Assembly (NCBI GenBank): GCA_033297205.1
Contig: MU859122.1
Span: forward strand, 104,675 to 168,674
Origin: Pseudoneurospora amorphoporcata
Lineage: Eukaryota > Ascomycota > Sordariomycetes > Sordariales > Sordariaceae
Length of the DNA stretch: 64,000 nt
Direction: 5' to 3'
Both the position numbers and the translations under genes were made by a program. Below are positions 1 to 12,800 of this stretch, one piece after another. Under the pieces are notes generated by a model. That model was not told where the DNA came from and did no database searches. It saw nothing but the letters and a program-made list of their open reading frames with translations. Numbering within the stretch: position 1 is the stretch's first letter; each line of letters begins with the position of its first letter.

Positions 1-479
1 CTTGACGTCGGGTAGCGTTAGGTACGTACCATCAGTCGCCTATGATTGGCCAGATTTAGTGCGATTGTATCGGAGAGACATCAGTCAGTGCTTTGGGTCT
101 TCGTTGTCCAGCAACAACACATGGATGGGACTAAACTTGCGCAATTTTTGTACATGCTTCACGGAAGGCGTCGTAAGCATGATTTTGTGGCCTAGTATGG
201 TTATGTCCACAAAGTTGACCGAAAAGCCTCTGATGAATATGGACGTGAAAGTATCGTAACGAGAAAATAAACGGAGAGCTTCAGGGGTTTGTTTACAAGA
301 GGCAGTCATCATTCCTTCCGAATGCCCTACGAGTAATGACCTAGCCGCCTCGATAATCATGACCTGCACCCTCTTCCACTCCCAGAGTATCACCGACAAC
401 GACAGTTACAAGCCCATCACAACTTGGCCACGAGCACACGAGTCGCTCACTCAACCATCTTCTCCTCTTCCCCCTCCTC
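1..479. other. left-edge non-coding sequence
   Basis: I see no supportable gene here. A 104-codon open frame on the minus strand (85-399) has no recognisable domain and lies about 80 bp beyond the stop codon of the next gene on the same strand. The segment is most likely the 3' untranslated or downstream region of that gene. Confidence 0.5.
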
Positions 480-1583
480 CTACTCCGAGTCCGAATCCTG
501 CCCAACCGCGGACATGGCATCCCCCACTGAACTTCCCGCCTTGCCCGCCATCTTCTTCTCCTTCTCCTTCTGTCTCCTCTTCAGCTTCTTCTCCCTATTC
601 AGCCTTTTCTTCTTTTCCTTGAGGTGTTCCTCTTTGGTCATCTTCTGCTTCTGCTCCGCTTCCTCCTTTTCCTTCCTCGCCTTCTCCTTGATCCTCATGG
701 CAATCCTTCCCTTCTTGCCCAATCGCTTCTTCTTCATTTTCTGCTGTTCGTTATCTTCTGGTTGGACTTGGCCATGCTGGGTTGTTGCCGCTGCTAACCC
801 CTCTGCTTTCTTGCCCTTCACTGTGACGACGATTCTCTTCACCCTCCACGGCACCTCGAGTCCCCACGCCCGCTGCTTGGCCCAGTTCAGAATATCTTGG
901 CTGGTCACGGCCGCAGCCCGGAATTGCTCTTGCTGCTCGGGAGTGAGCTCGCCGCGTATGTAGTAGGATATAGGCCTGTCGGCAATGACCGTCTCGCCTG
1001 CGCCTTCCTCTTCGTCTTTGCAAGGGAGGACAACTTTTTGGGGGGCTGAGGTGGAGAAGAGCCGGAACTCAAATTCGGAAGCTTCGTCCTCTTCTTGCTC
1101 TTGTGGTGGCTGGTCTGTCATTGGTGTGTCCTCGTCTGAGTCACTTTCATCGCCTGACGATGAGGACTCGTCGTCATCTTGACTTGTTTGCTTCGTCTCC
1201 TTCTCCTCCTTCTTGGTCAATTCAGGTTTTTGTTTGACCGGAGCTTTTGTCGGCTCTTTAGCAGCAGTGGCCTCATCATCCTTCGCCGAGCCGTCGTCAA
1301 ACTCAAACTTCAATGAAAGCAGGCTGGAGAGTTTGGCGTTGAGTAGCTGAGCCTTGGCTTCCGCTTCGGCTTCGTCCGCCGTGTCTGGACTCGAGCCACG
1401 GTCGGAAGCCCCCGAGCCGAAGAGCTCATCTCTTCGCACTCTGTTTTCGGCAGGTCAGTAAAAAGTTCTCTGCAGTATGTGTGTACCGTGACAGGGTTGA
1501 GTGATCTGTCTGATGCAGATATTGAATACGAGAAGGCTTTTGGGGGGGGAAACTGACCGCTTTGCGTCGGGTATCTCGAACAT
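480..1583 (-). CDS. DUF2011-type fungal protein, two exons
   Basis: A hypothetical fungal protein of 328 aa, function unknown. The coding exons are 1558-1583 and 480-1440. A 117-nt intron runs from donor GTCAGT to acceptor ACAG, with a CTGACC branch site close to the acceptor. Splicing joins a nine-residue first exon to the main frame and gives the N-terminus MFEIPDAKRVRRDEL. This matches the start I know for the DUF2011 family and explains why the first in-frame ATG inside exon 2 is not the real start. The middle is acidic and Ser/Asp-rich. A short conserved part (about residues 170-250) contains the PISYYIRGELTPEQQ segment. The C-terminal third is very rich in Lys, Arg and Glu, probably a charged helix with nuclear or nucleolar targeting potential. 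Family assignment is from memory and no enzymatic motif is visible. Confidence 0.82.
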
Positions 1584-4407
1584 TTCTATTTTTCTCTGAT
1601 TTCGCCTTGACTGGCTGTGGTGTTTTGTGTAAAGCAGGAATGTGTGGTTGGGTCTTTTGTGAGCCGAGGTTCGTGCCACTGATGAAAGATTATGTGAATG
1701 GAAGAATTTTTAGGCTAGATCCGGTGCTGTGAAGAAATAGCTGGCAGGTCCGTTATGTAGATGCAGTCGCAAATCGAAGGCTGTAAGTAAATGAAGCTGT
1801 GGAATCGCAATCTACCAATCCAGCTATCACGAACGAGCGAATTGGTTGAGTCTCAAAAAAGCAGGCGCGACATGGATTGCATCTCGTCGCCGCCGTGCAC
1901 CGGCCACCGGGGGACGTTTGCGAATCGCTTGCCAGCTGCCAGACTGCTGGTCTGCCACCCGCTTGGCAGCTGTCCGCTACTGCTGCTCTTGACTTTCGGC
2001 AGCGGGCATCCGTACAACGGGCAACCTCGTGAAAATTCAGAGAACCCCTTTGAATGAACTCCCGACATGTCATTCTCACTGTACTGTCTCGAGACTTCAT
2101 GTTCTACACACCTCGTCGGAAAATATTTTCTCGCCGTTTCTCAAAAAACGATTCAGATTTCCGTGCGCGACCCTAGATTCGGAAAGAGCCGTCGGAAGCG
2201 CAACGAGTTCCAGTGAATGACTGGTACGTTTTTCTACGAAAATCGCATCGTGGCGTCCTGAAATTATCTGTCCTCCTGGGAAGTAGTAGGCTCAAATACA
2301 CTCTCCAGTGGTCATCCAGCACCCTTTACACCATCCTAGCCGTCTCATATAGACATCGTGTTCCCATCGTGACCAAGGGCAAAGATGAAAGATGTGTCGA
2401 GGACAAAGTCAACGGTCAGGCTTACCCACGGGGCCCTACTAAAAATGGAAATCCGAAGAATCCACGTTCTTCTATTGCTGGGTTAAAGGTACCCGCCATG
2501 TATCATCGTTCGCTGTCCAAGTATGTCGTCAGGAAGTACTGATATGGTGGTAACACAGCATTTTACCATGTATGTAGGACCTATCTGCGCGGAGCTTACT
2601 TACCTACCTACCTGAACTACCTGTCTGATAAAATCCGGGTGTTCTTGATGGATGGGCGCCCGACGGAGCACGACAGAAACACGGCAGATGTTTGACTCGG
2701 ATTTGAACTTGAACTCGATATATTATGTGATGTATAACAGCATAGTAAGCAAGCCGGGCCTGGATACGTATGTTCCGGTCGTTAGGTAAATAAATGGTGG
2801 TTCTGTCGAGTAGAAGTACCTACACAACAAGTAGCACCTGCCCGATCAGTAAAGATATGTAAAAGTTGCTCCATGGCAGTATTAATGGCGAGATAGACTT
2901 ATATACATACACAAGGCCAGCCAAATAAGTACCTGCTGACTTCTTCTCCTGGGTGCGGTGGCAGCGAGTTTGTTGCAAGGTATTGTAGGCAAGAAGCTGT
3001 GGGATGTGAGATGCCATAGTGACTACATATCTCACCTGAAAGCTCGTAGGTAGCTACTAATGAGATTCGTTGCAATGCCGCAGAGGGGAAAAAAAAAAAA
3101 AAAAAAAAAAAAAAAGGTGATGTTTAGACAAGGGTGGCGAGGTTGGGTTGAGGTTTCCGAGCATATCTCGTTCGTGTACTCCTCTCTAGATGAAAGGCCA
3201 ATGAGCAAACTGTGAGGAGAGGATCGTTCGAAAAGAACAATCAAAGAGTTATACTCGTCAGGACTACAAATTTGCCGGTTAATTGTAGTGGGCTTGCCCC
3301 CTAGTCACACGAGTTCATGTCTCATGTTTTCTGGTTTTCGTCGCCGAACTTCTCACCGAGCCTGTAACTCCTATCTTCCTTAATACTTCCTTGCCTTTGC
3401 CGTTGGCTTCCATAGCCGCCTTGAGACCGTGCGGTCATTATCGTGGAAGTTCAGTATAGTAACACGTATACCTGTGACGAAAGGGGTGACCACGTGGGGG
3501 CGGAATGCCCTGAAATTGGAGAGACACAGCATGAGCGAGTGCCGTGTGAGCGTGATGTGATGACCTTGAATGATGTATTCACTCTGCAGAGTGTGACTGA
3601 GATTATCTAGGCTGGCTAAGGCTGGGTGGGAATCAGTCAGTAGGTGTACGAAGACGCAGAGGAAAGGGGGGGATTGTGGCACTCTCGAAAAGCCCCGTCA
3701 GTTACTTGGTTTATTGCGCAGATATACACCAACCATATTGACCATACAAACACATGCAGATTGTTCTGAGAAGTAATGCTCATTGTGATGTTTGGAGTGG
3801 TATCGTTCGAACGTTGAAAATGCGCAACAAGAACCGAAGACAATGACAAATGAACTCCGTTCAGAGTTTATACCATGCAGTGGTGAAGCCAAATCGCCGC
3901 CCGCAACAGAAATACATGAAATTTGTACATGGCCGTGTATGTGTATGTACGGATATAGAAAGACAGAGTTCCTGATTGAGGAACACAGAACCGCAAAGAA
4001 AAAGGTATTCTGGACCCCCAGCAAAAAATCAAACTGCCGCCGCCGTCTTAGAGACATACAGACTCCTTTTTGTTCCCCATGCCTTCTCGACTTGTCTTTT
4101 GGTGCCAGGCGCATCCCGCCAGCCGGGCAGTGCGTTGTTTCCAGGCAAGTCACTGGCATGTTGAAAATGCCGAGCTGCAAACTGTCCACAGTGTCGTCGA
4201 TTAGCGCATCTTGAATAGGATTAAGACACCAACATCCACCACTTTTTTGCCACACCCCCTTTTCAAGCCTGACTTCCAAGCCAAGGCTACTATTTATGAC
4301 GCCATCATCTCCTCGTTATCATCAGGAAAATAGCACGCTAGAACATGCCCTTCAACGCAATCAAGAGCCTGGTTTTTCAGTCATGAATCCAAACTCATAT
4401 CCTCTCC
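1584..4407. other. intergenic region between two minus-strand genes
   Basis: It holds the promoter side of the DUF2011-type gene and the 3' side of the NDT80-family gene. The longest frame (3698-4279, minus, 193 codons) has no domain, is biased like random sequence and is not called. A 27-nt A tract lies at 3089-3115. No tRNA or 5S rRNA gene was seen. Confidence 0.6.
3089..3115. repeat. poly(A) tract, 27 nt
   Basis: Twenty-seven uninterrupted A residues on the plus strand follow a GAGGGG run. It may be a simple mononucleotide repeat or the tail of an old retroposed sequence. No target-site duplication or ORF was found beside it. Confidence 0.9.
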
Positions 4408-6610
4408 TTATGTGGCATTCCAAGCATAGTGGTTGTTGCCATACACGCCTGGCACGGCTGCACCCGAGTGCGGAGGCTGCGAGTGTGGCTCGGTTTTCAC
4501 ACCTGTAGGAAAGGAGTAGGACCTGTCACCTCCGTTGGAGTACGACGAAGCCTGCCCTTCACCCGCAGTGCTGGTCCAGGACTGAGATGGGGGGAAATAA
4601 TCCCGCGGCGGAGCCGCACTCGTAGGCGTAGACGACGGCGCAGAAGCACCTCCTTCTTGAGATGGTGTTCCGTACGCGCCCGACGGCGCCCCACCTGCTC
4701 CTGCTCCTGCACCTGATGTAGGCGGATGATGTTGCGATTGGGAACTAATATCGCTCGAGTTGTTGCCAAGGTACGAAGGGGGACCATAACGGTACTCCCC
4801 CGAGGCCGTCTCGTTCGTGAGGGAGCCATGGCTACCATGGCGAGGGCTCTTTGAAGGGCGGGGGTTGCTGTCCACATAGCGCGGCACGTTAAGCGAGCTG
4901 TCCGCCGTGCTCGGCAACGAAAGATGCGGCGGAGGTGCCGATGCGTAACTTGCGTATTGTGTTCGGATGGGGGCCGACGGTTGTTGGTCTTGGGCTACCA
5001 GAGACAGTTGCATAGAAGGCATGGAGGTCTGCTGAATAGGCATTTCTTGAGGCTCGGCTGTATAGCTGGGCGCTCCAGAGAGTGGCATCTTAGGATAGGG
5101 CTCGGGGCCGGCCATGGATGACGTCGGGTAAGAGGTCGACCCTGGGTTGTGTGGCATCGACACCTGACTAGATGGGTTCCAACTCGTTGGGTAAGAACTG
5201 CTGACCTGTATTAGCATCGCGGATCGTTTTCTTCTTTCAAGTCAGGGTCCTAGCGAAGCTGACACCACTGTTTTGACTTACTTCGAACGCATTTGCATAG
5301 GACTTTGGGGCATTTGCTTCGCAGACGTGAACGTGAACGCTGTTCTGGGCAAGTCCATGCTCGAGACACGGGGTCTCGAATCATACGGAGGCTTGTTGAG
5401 CGCGACAGCTTGCGCGACGATTGAGTGACCAGTTTCCACTAGCGTCTGTCCTCTTGAACCAGCGCTAGATCCTAACAGCGGAATCTCCTTTCTCGCCTGG
5501 AAGTTCCGCGGGCTTCTTCCTCGGACAACAATCGGCGCAGTGGTAAGCTCTGAAAGCACGAGTTTCGTGCCATTCGCCAGTGTTCCGTGAAGCTTCAAGT
5601 GTAGAACGAAGTGTTGCTGGAGTTCCTTCCGTCTACCATTGTTGGCCGTTGCACTAGAAAGGAACTCATTAGCTTGCTGAACGTATCGAACTTTTCAGAC
5701 TGGTGGTTCGAAGGGGTGCTTACATCCTAAATTGAAGTCGGCGCCACCCGATAGGGTAAATAGCGTAGTGATCTCCGCCATTGTCTTCGCCCTCCTCTGA
5801 CCAGGGAATCAAAGGAAGTGACGGAGGCTCTTGATCGGGAGCTTGGTTGACTTCGGGTGAGTTGGGTGGGGGCGTCTTCCACGGAATGACGATCAAGCGC
5901 ACAGGGTGGCCATCGACGGATTCAATTGCCGAGATAGTGACTTCCATGTTCTTTACCTGGCTGGTCTCGCCCGTTTCTGTCATGACGGAGAGCGGTATTT
6001 GGGGAAAGCAGATATTGCCACTGATTTGGAACAAGTTGCGGCGGTAGCAAGTCAACTCGGCGTTCAAGACATTGCCGTCGCCAGGCGAAGGAAATTCCGA
6101 CAGAAAGAACATGCCGTGAAGTTGAGCTTCGATTTCGATTTCGTGAATCCGCCCTTTGTGATCGACAATGGTGTGTTTGTCGCCAACCTTCTTGAATGAG
6201 AGCAACTTCTGGTCGTGATTCATGGCCGGCTTATAGTCATCGCGGAGATCTTGGACCATTTCCGTGTAGGGAGCTTGGTCGACCTGGGAGTAGCTGCGCT
6301 TCATGCCTGTGGTGATGCTCGGGATGTTCATCAATGAAGGGTGCGGATATCTCTCGTAGCCATCGCCTTCCTCCTGAGCAGGCCGTCCATGATGGTATGG
6401 TGCGTTGTGGTAGTCCATTGTGTGCTGACGACTGCGAGGGCGTACTAGATGGGAAGATGCCGTCGATCCTACTGGCACCGAAGACTCTTGAGTGTTATAC
6501 CGACCGGTAGACATCTGCACCGGATTCCCGTAGTTGGGCCAGATGCCTCCGTGCTGAGTCTCAGCTCTCAACTCTGCCATACTGACCGTGTATGTTGCTG
6601 TCGTTGACAT
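4408..6610 (-). CDS. vib-1: NDT80/PhoG-family transcription factor, probably VIB-1
   Basis: A DNA-binding transcription factor of 693 aa. The exons are 5724-6610, 5282-5653 and 4408-5230; the introns are 70 and 51 nt with GTAAGC/TAG and GTAAGT/AAG borders, and the frame stays open throughout. The NDT80/PhoG domain spans roughly residues 130-360. It contains NAELTCYRRNLFQISG, the core MEVTISAIESVDGHPVRL, GWRRLQFRIATANNGRRK across the first splice, and VVRGRSPRNFQARKEIPLLG. A basic KKR stretch spans the second splice. The C-terminal 270 residues are low-complexity, rich in Ser, Pro and Gly. Filamentous ascomycetes have several paralogues (VIB-1/XprG, FSD-1 and a third). I favour VIB-1, the regulator of heterokaryon-incompatibility death and starvation-induced hydrolases, because of its length and because the kinesin and Rab7 genes nearby fit the N. 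crassa order I recall. The paralogue assignment is less certain than the family. Confidence 0.88.
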
Positions 6611-6619
6611 GGGCAGCTG

Positions 6620-6874
6620 TCACTCCTCCAAAGGTTGCCCGAAGGTTTCCTTAGCAGAAAAAACCTTCGAGTCGCCTAGGCTGGAGGAAAGTTTTGCCTT
6701 GTAGTCTTTATCCTCCTCGTGCGTTGTGGGGCAAAAGAGTCGAGAACCAAAGTAGATGCTTGGAGAAGAGATCGAAAGAGACGCCGTCTTGGTTGGTTCA
6801 GGAATAAAAGAAGAAACGACAGGAAGATCGGATAACGAAAGAGTGAAGTCGTAGAAGAGCGCGGTGGTGTACAT
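6620..6874 (-). CDS. possible 84-codon upstream ORF in the vib-1 leader
   Basis: An ATG-initiated frame of 84 codons on the same strand ends in TGA nine nucleotides before the vib-1 start codon. The peptide has no known domain. If the mRNA leader extends past 6874, ribosomes would meet this frame first, and downstream initiation would need leaky scanning or reinitiation. An intron in the leader could remove it. That it is transcribed and translated is inference. Confidence 0.3.
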   Translation of the reverse strand: MYTTALFYDFTLSLSDLPVVSSFIPEPTKTASLSISSPSIYFGSRLFCPTTHEEDKDYKAKLSSSLGDSKVFSAKETFGQPLEE

Positions 6875-9800
6875 ATGTATGTACTTGTATCAAGCCAATA
6901 GTGCCACCAATGGTTCAGAGGACGGTTATGAGAGGAGGGTTAACTTCGGCACTGTCCCGGGAGCTACAGGGGGTACGGACAAGACCAAGTCCAAGTTAGC
7001 GGCTATCACGAGGGTGGGTTGGTAGGGGATTGTTTCTAACACTCTCGCACTTGCAGAAACGATCCAACCGTACAGGGAAGGAGGTTGAGGGAAAACGAGA
7101 CGATCTGGCAGGCAGGGCCGCGACCCTTGCTAGTCAAGATGGAGTGATATCAAGAGCTAACGGCCCATTTAGCCCATTGCAAATAGTTCCAGGTCAGGAT
7201 TGAACACATTCGTCTGATTCTTCATAGCAGACAGTGTTATGCTCTGGGTCCTCGTCCACTGGGAAATGAGCTCCCGAGCTCTTGTTATGCCGTACACACA
7301 CTGTTGCTGATGACAGAGCCCATGAATGACCTCGGCATCGTATCCGACGTAAGGAGAGTAGATGAAGAGGACGAGGTAGTCTGACCCTTGAGGTCATGAA
7401 GAGTGATGCTTGGGTAATGGTGGTATTAATCCGCCCGGCAAAGAATTTGTCAGGCAGGGAACTCAAGCTACTGTACGTAGTAGGTACACCACTCGGGCAA
7501 CTGCCATTCCTGTGCCCTTCATGGCTCATGCCTCTTCTACCTACCCCTCCGCTCTGCCGGACGGGGACGAAAGAAGGACCAAAAACAGAGGCACGCTCGG
7601 CACGCTAGTTTCGAGGTTTGGCTGCTCTGAACACGGTGGAGGGGGCCTCTGGAACATGGACTAGCTCGAAGAGGAACAGGCCTCGTAGCAACAACGGCAT
7701 GGGGGTGTAGGATAGAGACGCTGAAGGAACATCTGGCCAAACCGCCCAGGCGTTCAGAGAAGAGGATGAACAGGCGTGAGTGCACTTTCGCCCGTCTCCG
7801 GCTCGTCACCCAGAGGAACCGCCAACCCTCGTCGCCGCCCCTCGGCCCGTCTCCACTGGCTTCATACAGAGTCCCTCTGACCAATCCAGGGTCAAGCTGG
7901 TAACAATGGCTCAGTCAAAACAATGTGTAAGTGACGGACCGGAGCGCATGATTTGAGCAATACATAATCCAGCGAACGTCTTTGGGCAGAGGTGAATCTA
8001 GGAGGCCCGCAATCTCTAAAGGACCGTTGGGCAAGAAACGCGCATGCTGCTAGAGGATCCCCTCTTTCTGTGGTTTCCAAGCAGAGCGGATTGAGTTGAA
8101 TACTGATTGTGAGGGGGCACGGGGGGGGGGAGGGCTCAAGAGGCAGAGAAAATTTTGGTTCATGAGATTGCCTTTTGACCAGGGTCCACGGCGGAGTGTT
8201 TGGAGGGGCCAATACGGCCCTTCTCCCGGGCCCGGCGGGGCGCGCCCCGCCCCCCGCCACTCCTAACACGCCGGACGGCGCCAACGGGCCCGGGGGCCCC
8301 GCGGGCGGGGGCGGCGGCNNNNNNNNNNCTTAATTTGTGGGTCAGGTGTGGGCCGTTTGCCCCCGGGCCCCGGGGGGGTGTTGGGCGGGGCCAACACCGC
8401 CCGGCGCCCGGGCCCCCCCCCCCCCCCCCCCCCCCCCAAAAAAAAAGCAAATCCAGGCGCCCAGCATCTTTGGCCCAGCACGCTCGGCTGGCCAAAGAGG
8501 ACAAAAAATTTATGGAACCCCTGCTTCCAGTCTGACCTTTTCCTACCGCAGAACCTTGTTAGCCAACTTGGCCGGGTTGAGCACCGAACAACAGCACGGC
8601 CGCGATCCAAAGGGGGCATAGAGAGAAGCAATATCAACGGTTGTTATATAGGAGCTTTGACCAAAACTGTGGATGCATCATCTCATCCTCAGAAGTGGAC
8701 TGGTGGTTCTAGACGAACCTAAATTTGTATGTACACTGTACTGGCATGAAGCGGGTTGGAGACCTGCTCCTGTTCATGACAAGCTGTTGACGGAGCCGAG
8801 GCCAGATGAGGATATGGGGGCCGGCCGTGCTATCATAACGTGAAGCAGGACCGCGGCAGCCGAAACATCCTTTCTGTCTTGCACAGCCTTCCCAGCGGGT
8901 CTACGGGCCACTCCGTATCTCAAAGGGGAGGAAACACAGAGGCCTGTATGTAATTCGTTTGACACTATCGACGTGAAGAAGGAAGAAAAAAGGACCAGGG
9001 CTTGGGGATAAATCAGACCATGAAGCACAATTGAACGACCTCGAACATAACCGGCCGGATGTGTTGGGCTTTGGTCGCCTTGCGCGATAAGGAGCATCGC
9101 GAGTTTCATTCGTCATTTATTATAGTGACATCTTTGACGGTTGCGTCTTGTCGTGAAGAGGCCCGATTTGTGACTGCTCTGGCACACTGGCTCGCCTGGA
9201 TGGCGGCCGAGCGAGCTTGTTCTTTTTCGTCCCGCTGTCTCGATTCCCTCGATTTGTGCGAAGGTGGCCGATAGGTACGGGTAAAATACCCCGATGTGTT
9301 CGAATCTCGGCAGAGTAACCTGACAAGGCACTTCGAAGTTTGAACGGTCGCGGCCTTCCTCTTGATGGGTGGGCCGATCTGGCAAGGCCTGGGGAAGAAA
9401 GGTACTGTCAGTGTACATCCAGCATAGTGCGGTTTTGGCTTGCGGTTCGGTTCACAGGGAAGTGAAATGCGGAGGTAGGGAAAACGGCGCGCCGCTTGAC
9501 GACATTCCCGAAAGCGGCGGTAGGGGTAGGGGTGTTCAAGGGCTCAAGGGGTGATGGGGCCTGGTAGGGTTGTGCCTGGACCAGGGGGTAAGAGGGGCCG
9601 AGGGGGGTCCGTGATGGAGGCAGGTTGCAGGTTGCTTTTGGTCGGCAGGTACTGCGAAAGTAGCCCTCCAACGCAAGGACGGCGTTCGACGGGACGAGAC
9701 GTGCCATCCAGTGCCCATGCCCTGCCGGTGCAGTTGTGCATTTTGCTTTTCGACTTGGTGTGCCTCGCAACAGCCATCGACACAACACGTCCACGACCCC

Positions 9801-12800
9801 TGTTTGGGCGCGATGACCATCAACCACCATCACCGCCGCCGTGAGGCAGCCAGACAGCATTGGCACCCTTCCCGCACATCTTTCTTCTTATAATCAATTG
9901 CCACTGGCCACTGGCCTGACGAACGGGGGTGCGAATGGTGGGCGAGGAGCCGTACGTTGAGGCGTAGCTCAGATATGTAGTTGTGCAATCTGGCGTTGGT
10001 GACACGACGGGAGCTCATCCACATATCGCGACATAATCTGCGCATCTTGGCATATCCTCGGCGGGAGTGTATAGATATGCAAGTAGTAGTGTTGGCTTTC
10101 CGGAGCGTGTGTTGAGCTTGCATTCTTACAGGTCAAGGACATTGGGTTCTCAGTCGGGTTGGGAATGGCAGACGGCAATAAGAGACCGCCCATCCTGTCC
10201 TCTTGGTGCCATTGCAGCTGCCCGAGGGTTAGGTGGTTTTCTGTTAATAGGTCTGACTGTCAGGTCGTCGCCGTCATCGGCTTATATGTACGTACAACCC
10301 CGCTTCGAATCACGCCCTACGCATATCTCAACGTCGAGATAGCTGCCCGGCGCCCGAGGTCCGAATCGGACGCAGTCATGCCCTCGGGGTTCCATGGCCG
10401 CAGCGTTGGGAAGAGATTCCAGGCGTTCAGGCTGATGAGCCCAAAGGTCCCGTCGGGTTATGACGCCGTCCTCAATGCGAGAGGTCGAGAGGACAGGAGG
10501 TGGGGGAGGATTCGACAATCTGACAAGATCTGAGAGGGAAGAAAGGGCACTGTCAGGTAGGCACAACATCATGCAAAACTCACCTCAACCCCGGCTCATC
10601 AGGCCTCTTGCCCAGTTGGGGAACGAAGCGCCGTCGCTCGCTCGTAGATGTGTCAATATTCGTGATCATGTCCCGCCCCGACTGAAAATCATTGACAAGG
10701 TCGGCACCTTGGCTCACGCCACGCGCAGAAGAATCAAGCTGCTACCCGCACACAGCAGCTCAGTAATGTAGTCTGGCAGCTTGAACGCTGAAAAATGGTC
10801 AAAGGTTTTGACAAGGATGGAACTTTACAACACTGGACAGCAACTGATGGCAGTGGCCACTGGAAGAGAAAAAAATAAAAATAAAAAAATTGGCTTTTTT
10901 TCCTATCATTGAGACGGGAAGGGACGAAGTTCAGAACCAAATCAGGTAGGTACCTCTACATACGACAGTCTTCGACAGTCAGTAGCGATAAATTTAGGGG
11001 AAGGTACGTACCGCAACGGAACCGCTAGTGTTCAATTTTCACCAAACGAAGGAACGCCCAAGGCATTTCATAGTCGGAATCATCTGATATTTCGGTTTGT
11101 CATGGTGATCATGCTTGCCCAACTGGCCCCATCTGCTCTCCAGTTTCTCCGCCCAGGTCGATACTGGAGCTTTTCAAGTCTCCATCGTCTTTTATGGATA
11201 TCATGCTTCGCTGCAGTATTTGAACCAAAATACGGTAGGTACACTGCACCACAAGTACAGTAGAGAGCTGCGGCGGATAGGAACCCGTTGCGGGCCTGCC
11301 TTGTTGAAGGAAGAAGGGGGTGCAAGAGGGGTAAAAAGATTTTGCGCTACTGCAATGTGGGAAGAACCATTCCCGACTCCCCAGTCAATTTCATGCTCTT
11401 GCGCCAAGGCCATTGCGGAAGGCGGGAAGGTGTGCGCTTGCGCAACTCTCATCCACCCACGGCAATCGAAGACGACAAAGACTGGTGGAAGAGGGAGATG
11501 AAGCGCATGCAAGCTTTCGATGGTCGCGTTGCAATCCGTGGCTGAAGAGTGAGGATAGGGTTGATACCGGCCGCGACGGGCCACCCGGGGAGCTTGAGAA
11601 TCTCCGACGTGCACGCCGATACGTGTACATCATCACCTCCGCACACAGAGAAACCGACCCCGGCTCCGCGATTCGCAATTCTTTTTTACATGTGAAGTTA
11701 CCAGTAATTGATGGCATCTGATATTGCATTTTCTTTGTTTTCTGCCCATAGAACTAACCTGTCTCCAGATCAGACAAGACAAGACGCAGCTCTGGGTAGA
11801 CTCTGTAAATCTCATCAAACTGCCTGCTGTCAGGACCTGTGAGGACCTGCCAAGTGAGCGTCAGGTATACGGGATGGAGAGATATAAGTAGTGCGCCGAT
11901 GTGTGGCCTCTTTGCGATATTGCTCCCCAGAAAAAGAAACGAGCTGGCGCGATTCCCGACCCGCCATCACCCCAAATATGATGTCTCGCGATCGTACACA
12001 CAAAGGAAGGCCCGGTGCCCTGAGCGACGGGCATTGTGGACAACAACCACTCGACCCTCGATTTTCTCGTTTACCCGATGCACAATGGACATGACAGTGT
12101 GGAATAAATACCTTTTTTGCATCCCCGGACAAGGTCAGTCATTCCACTCGCTTTTCCCCACTAACTTTGACAGGACAGGATCTTGATGACCGCAAAACCT
12201 ACTGGCTGCGGCGGCGGGATTTCAATAGTGGTTTCTCGTGCATTGCTCTTCCCTTCTCCGCAAGGCCCACCGGTGCACAGAAAGAGGAAGCTGCGGAGGC
12301 TACTCGGCTCAGGTAGTGCCGTTCCGCAAGAAGCGCAGCAAGCGCGACCAAGGTTCCCGCAAAGGCCCCGTGCTCCCCTCAATTTCACTTCACCCACAAT
12401 GGAAAGTCACCGAAGGGGCCAAGTCCATTTTACGCTCACAAACCCGCCCCATGCCGTTTTAGCATCTTGCAAGGCAGGCGAGCGCTTCAATTTTCATGAC
12501 CGCAAGCGCTTCGTTGAATTGCGAGCCATCTCCGATTTCCCTCTCCATTCTGTTCTCCAGGCCAACCCTACGAGCCCTGCGAGCGAACCTAGCACCACCC
12601 GTCACACAAAGCCAAGAACTTGTGGAATTGGGAATTATGGTGATCTCAAATCATGTTCTCCTGTGGCCAACGTCCAGCGGATCATTCAGATGCCGCATCG
12701 TGGGTTTAAGTTGGTTGCAGTGGCTTCCGTTTGTGTAGCGTCCAATCCAGGCACACTGGCAGGTTAGGGTTAGACCAGGAGACCAGCAGACCGGCGAAGC

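Noticed and set aside
85..399. 104-codon frame on the minus strand at the left edge
   Set aside because: It has no domain and no splice partner, and lies just beyond the stop of a gene on the same strand; probably 3' region.
3698..4279. 193-codon frame on the minus strand downstream of vib-1
   Set aside because: Composition is like random sequence, nothing is recognisable, and the plus strand has an equally long frame across the same bases.
9290..9312. B-box-like GTTCGAATC
   Set aside because: No A box at the right distance upstream and only a four-pair stem; not a tRNA.
12183..12767. 194-codon plus-strand frame in the long gene-free stretch
   Set aside because: There is no domain and no convincing leader or splice context, and overlapping frames of similar quality exist.
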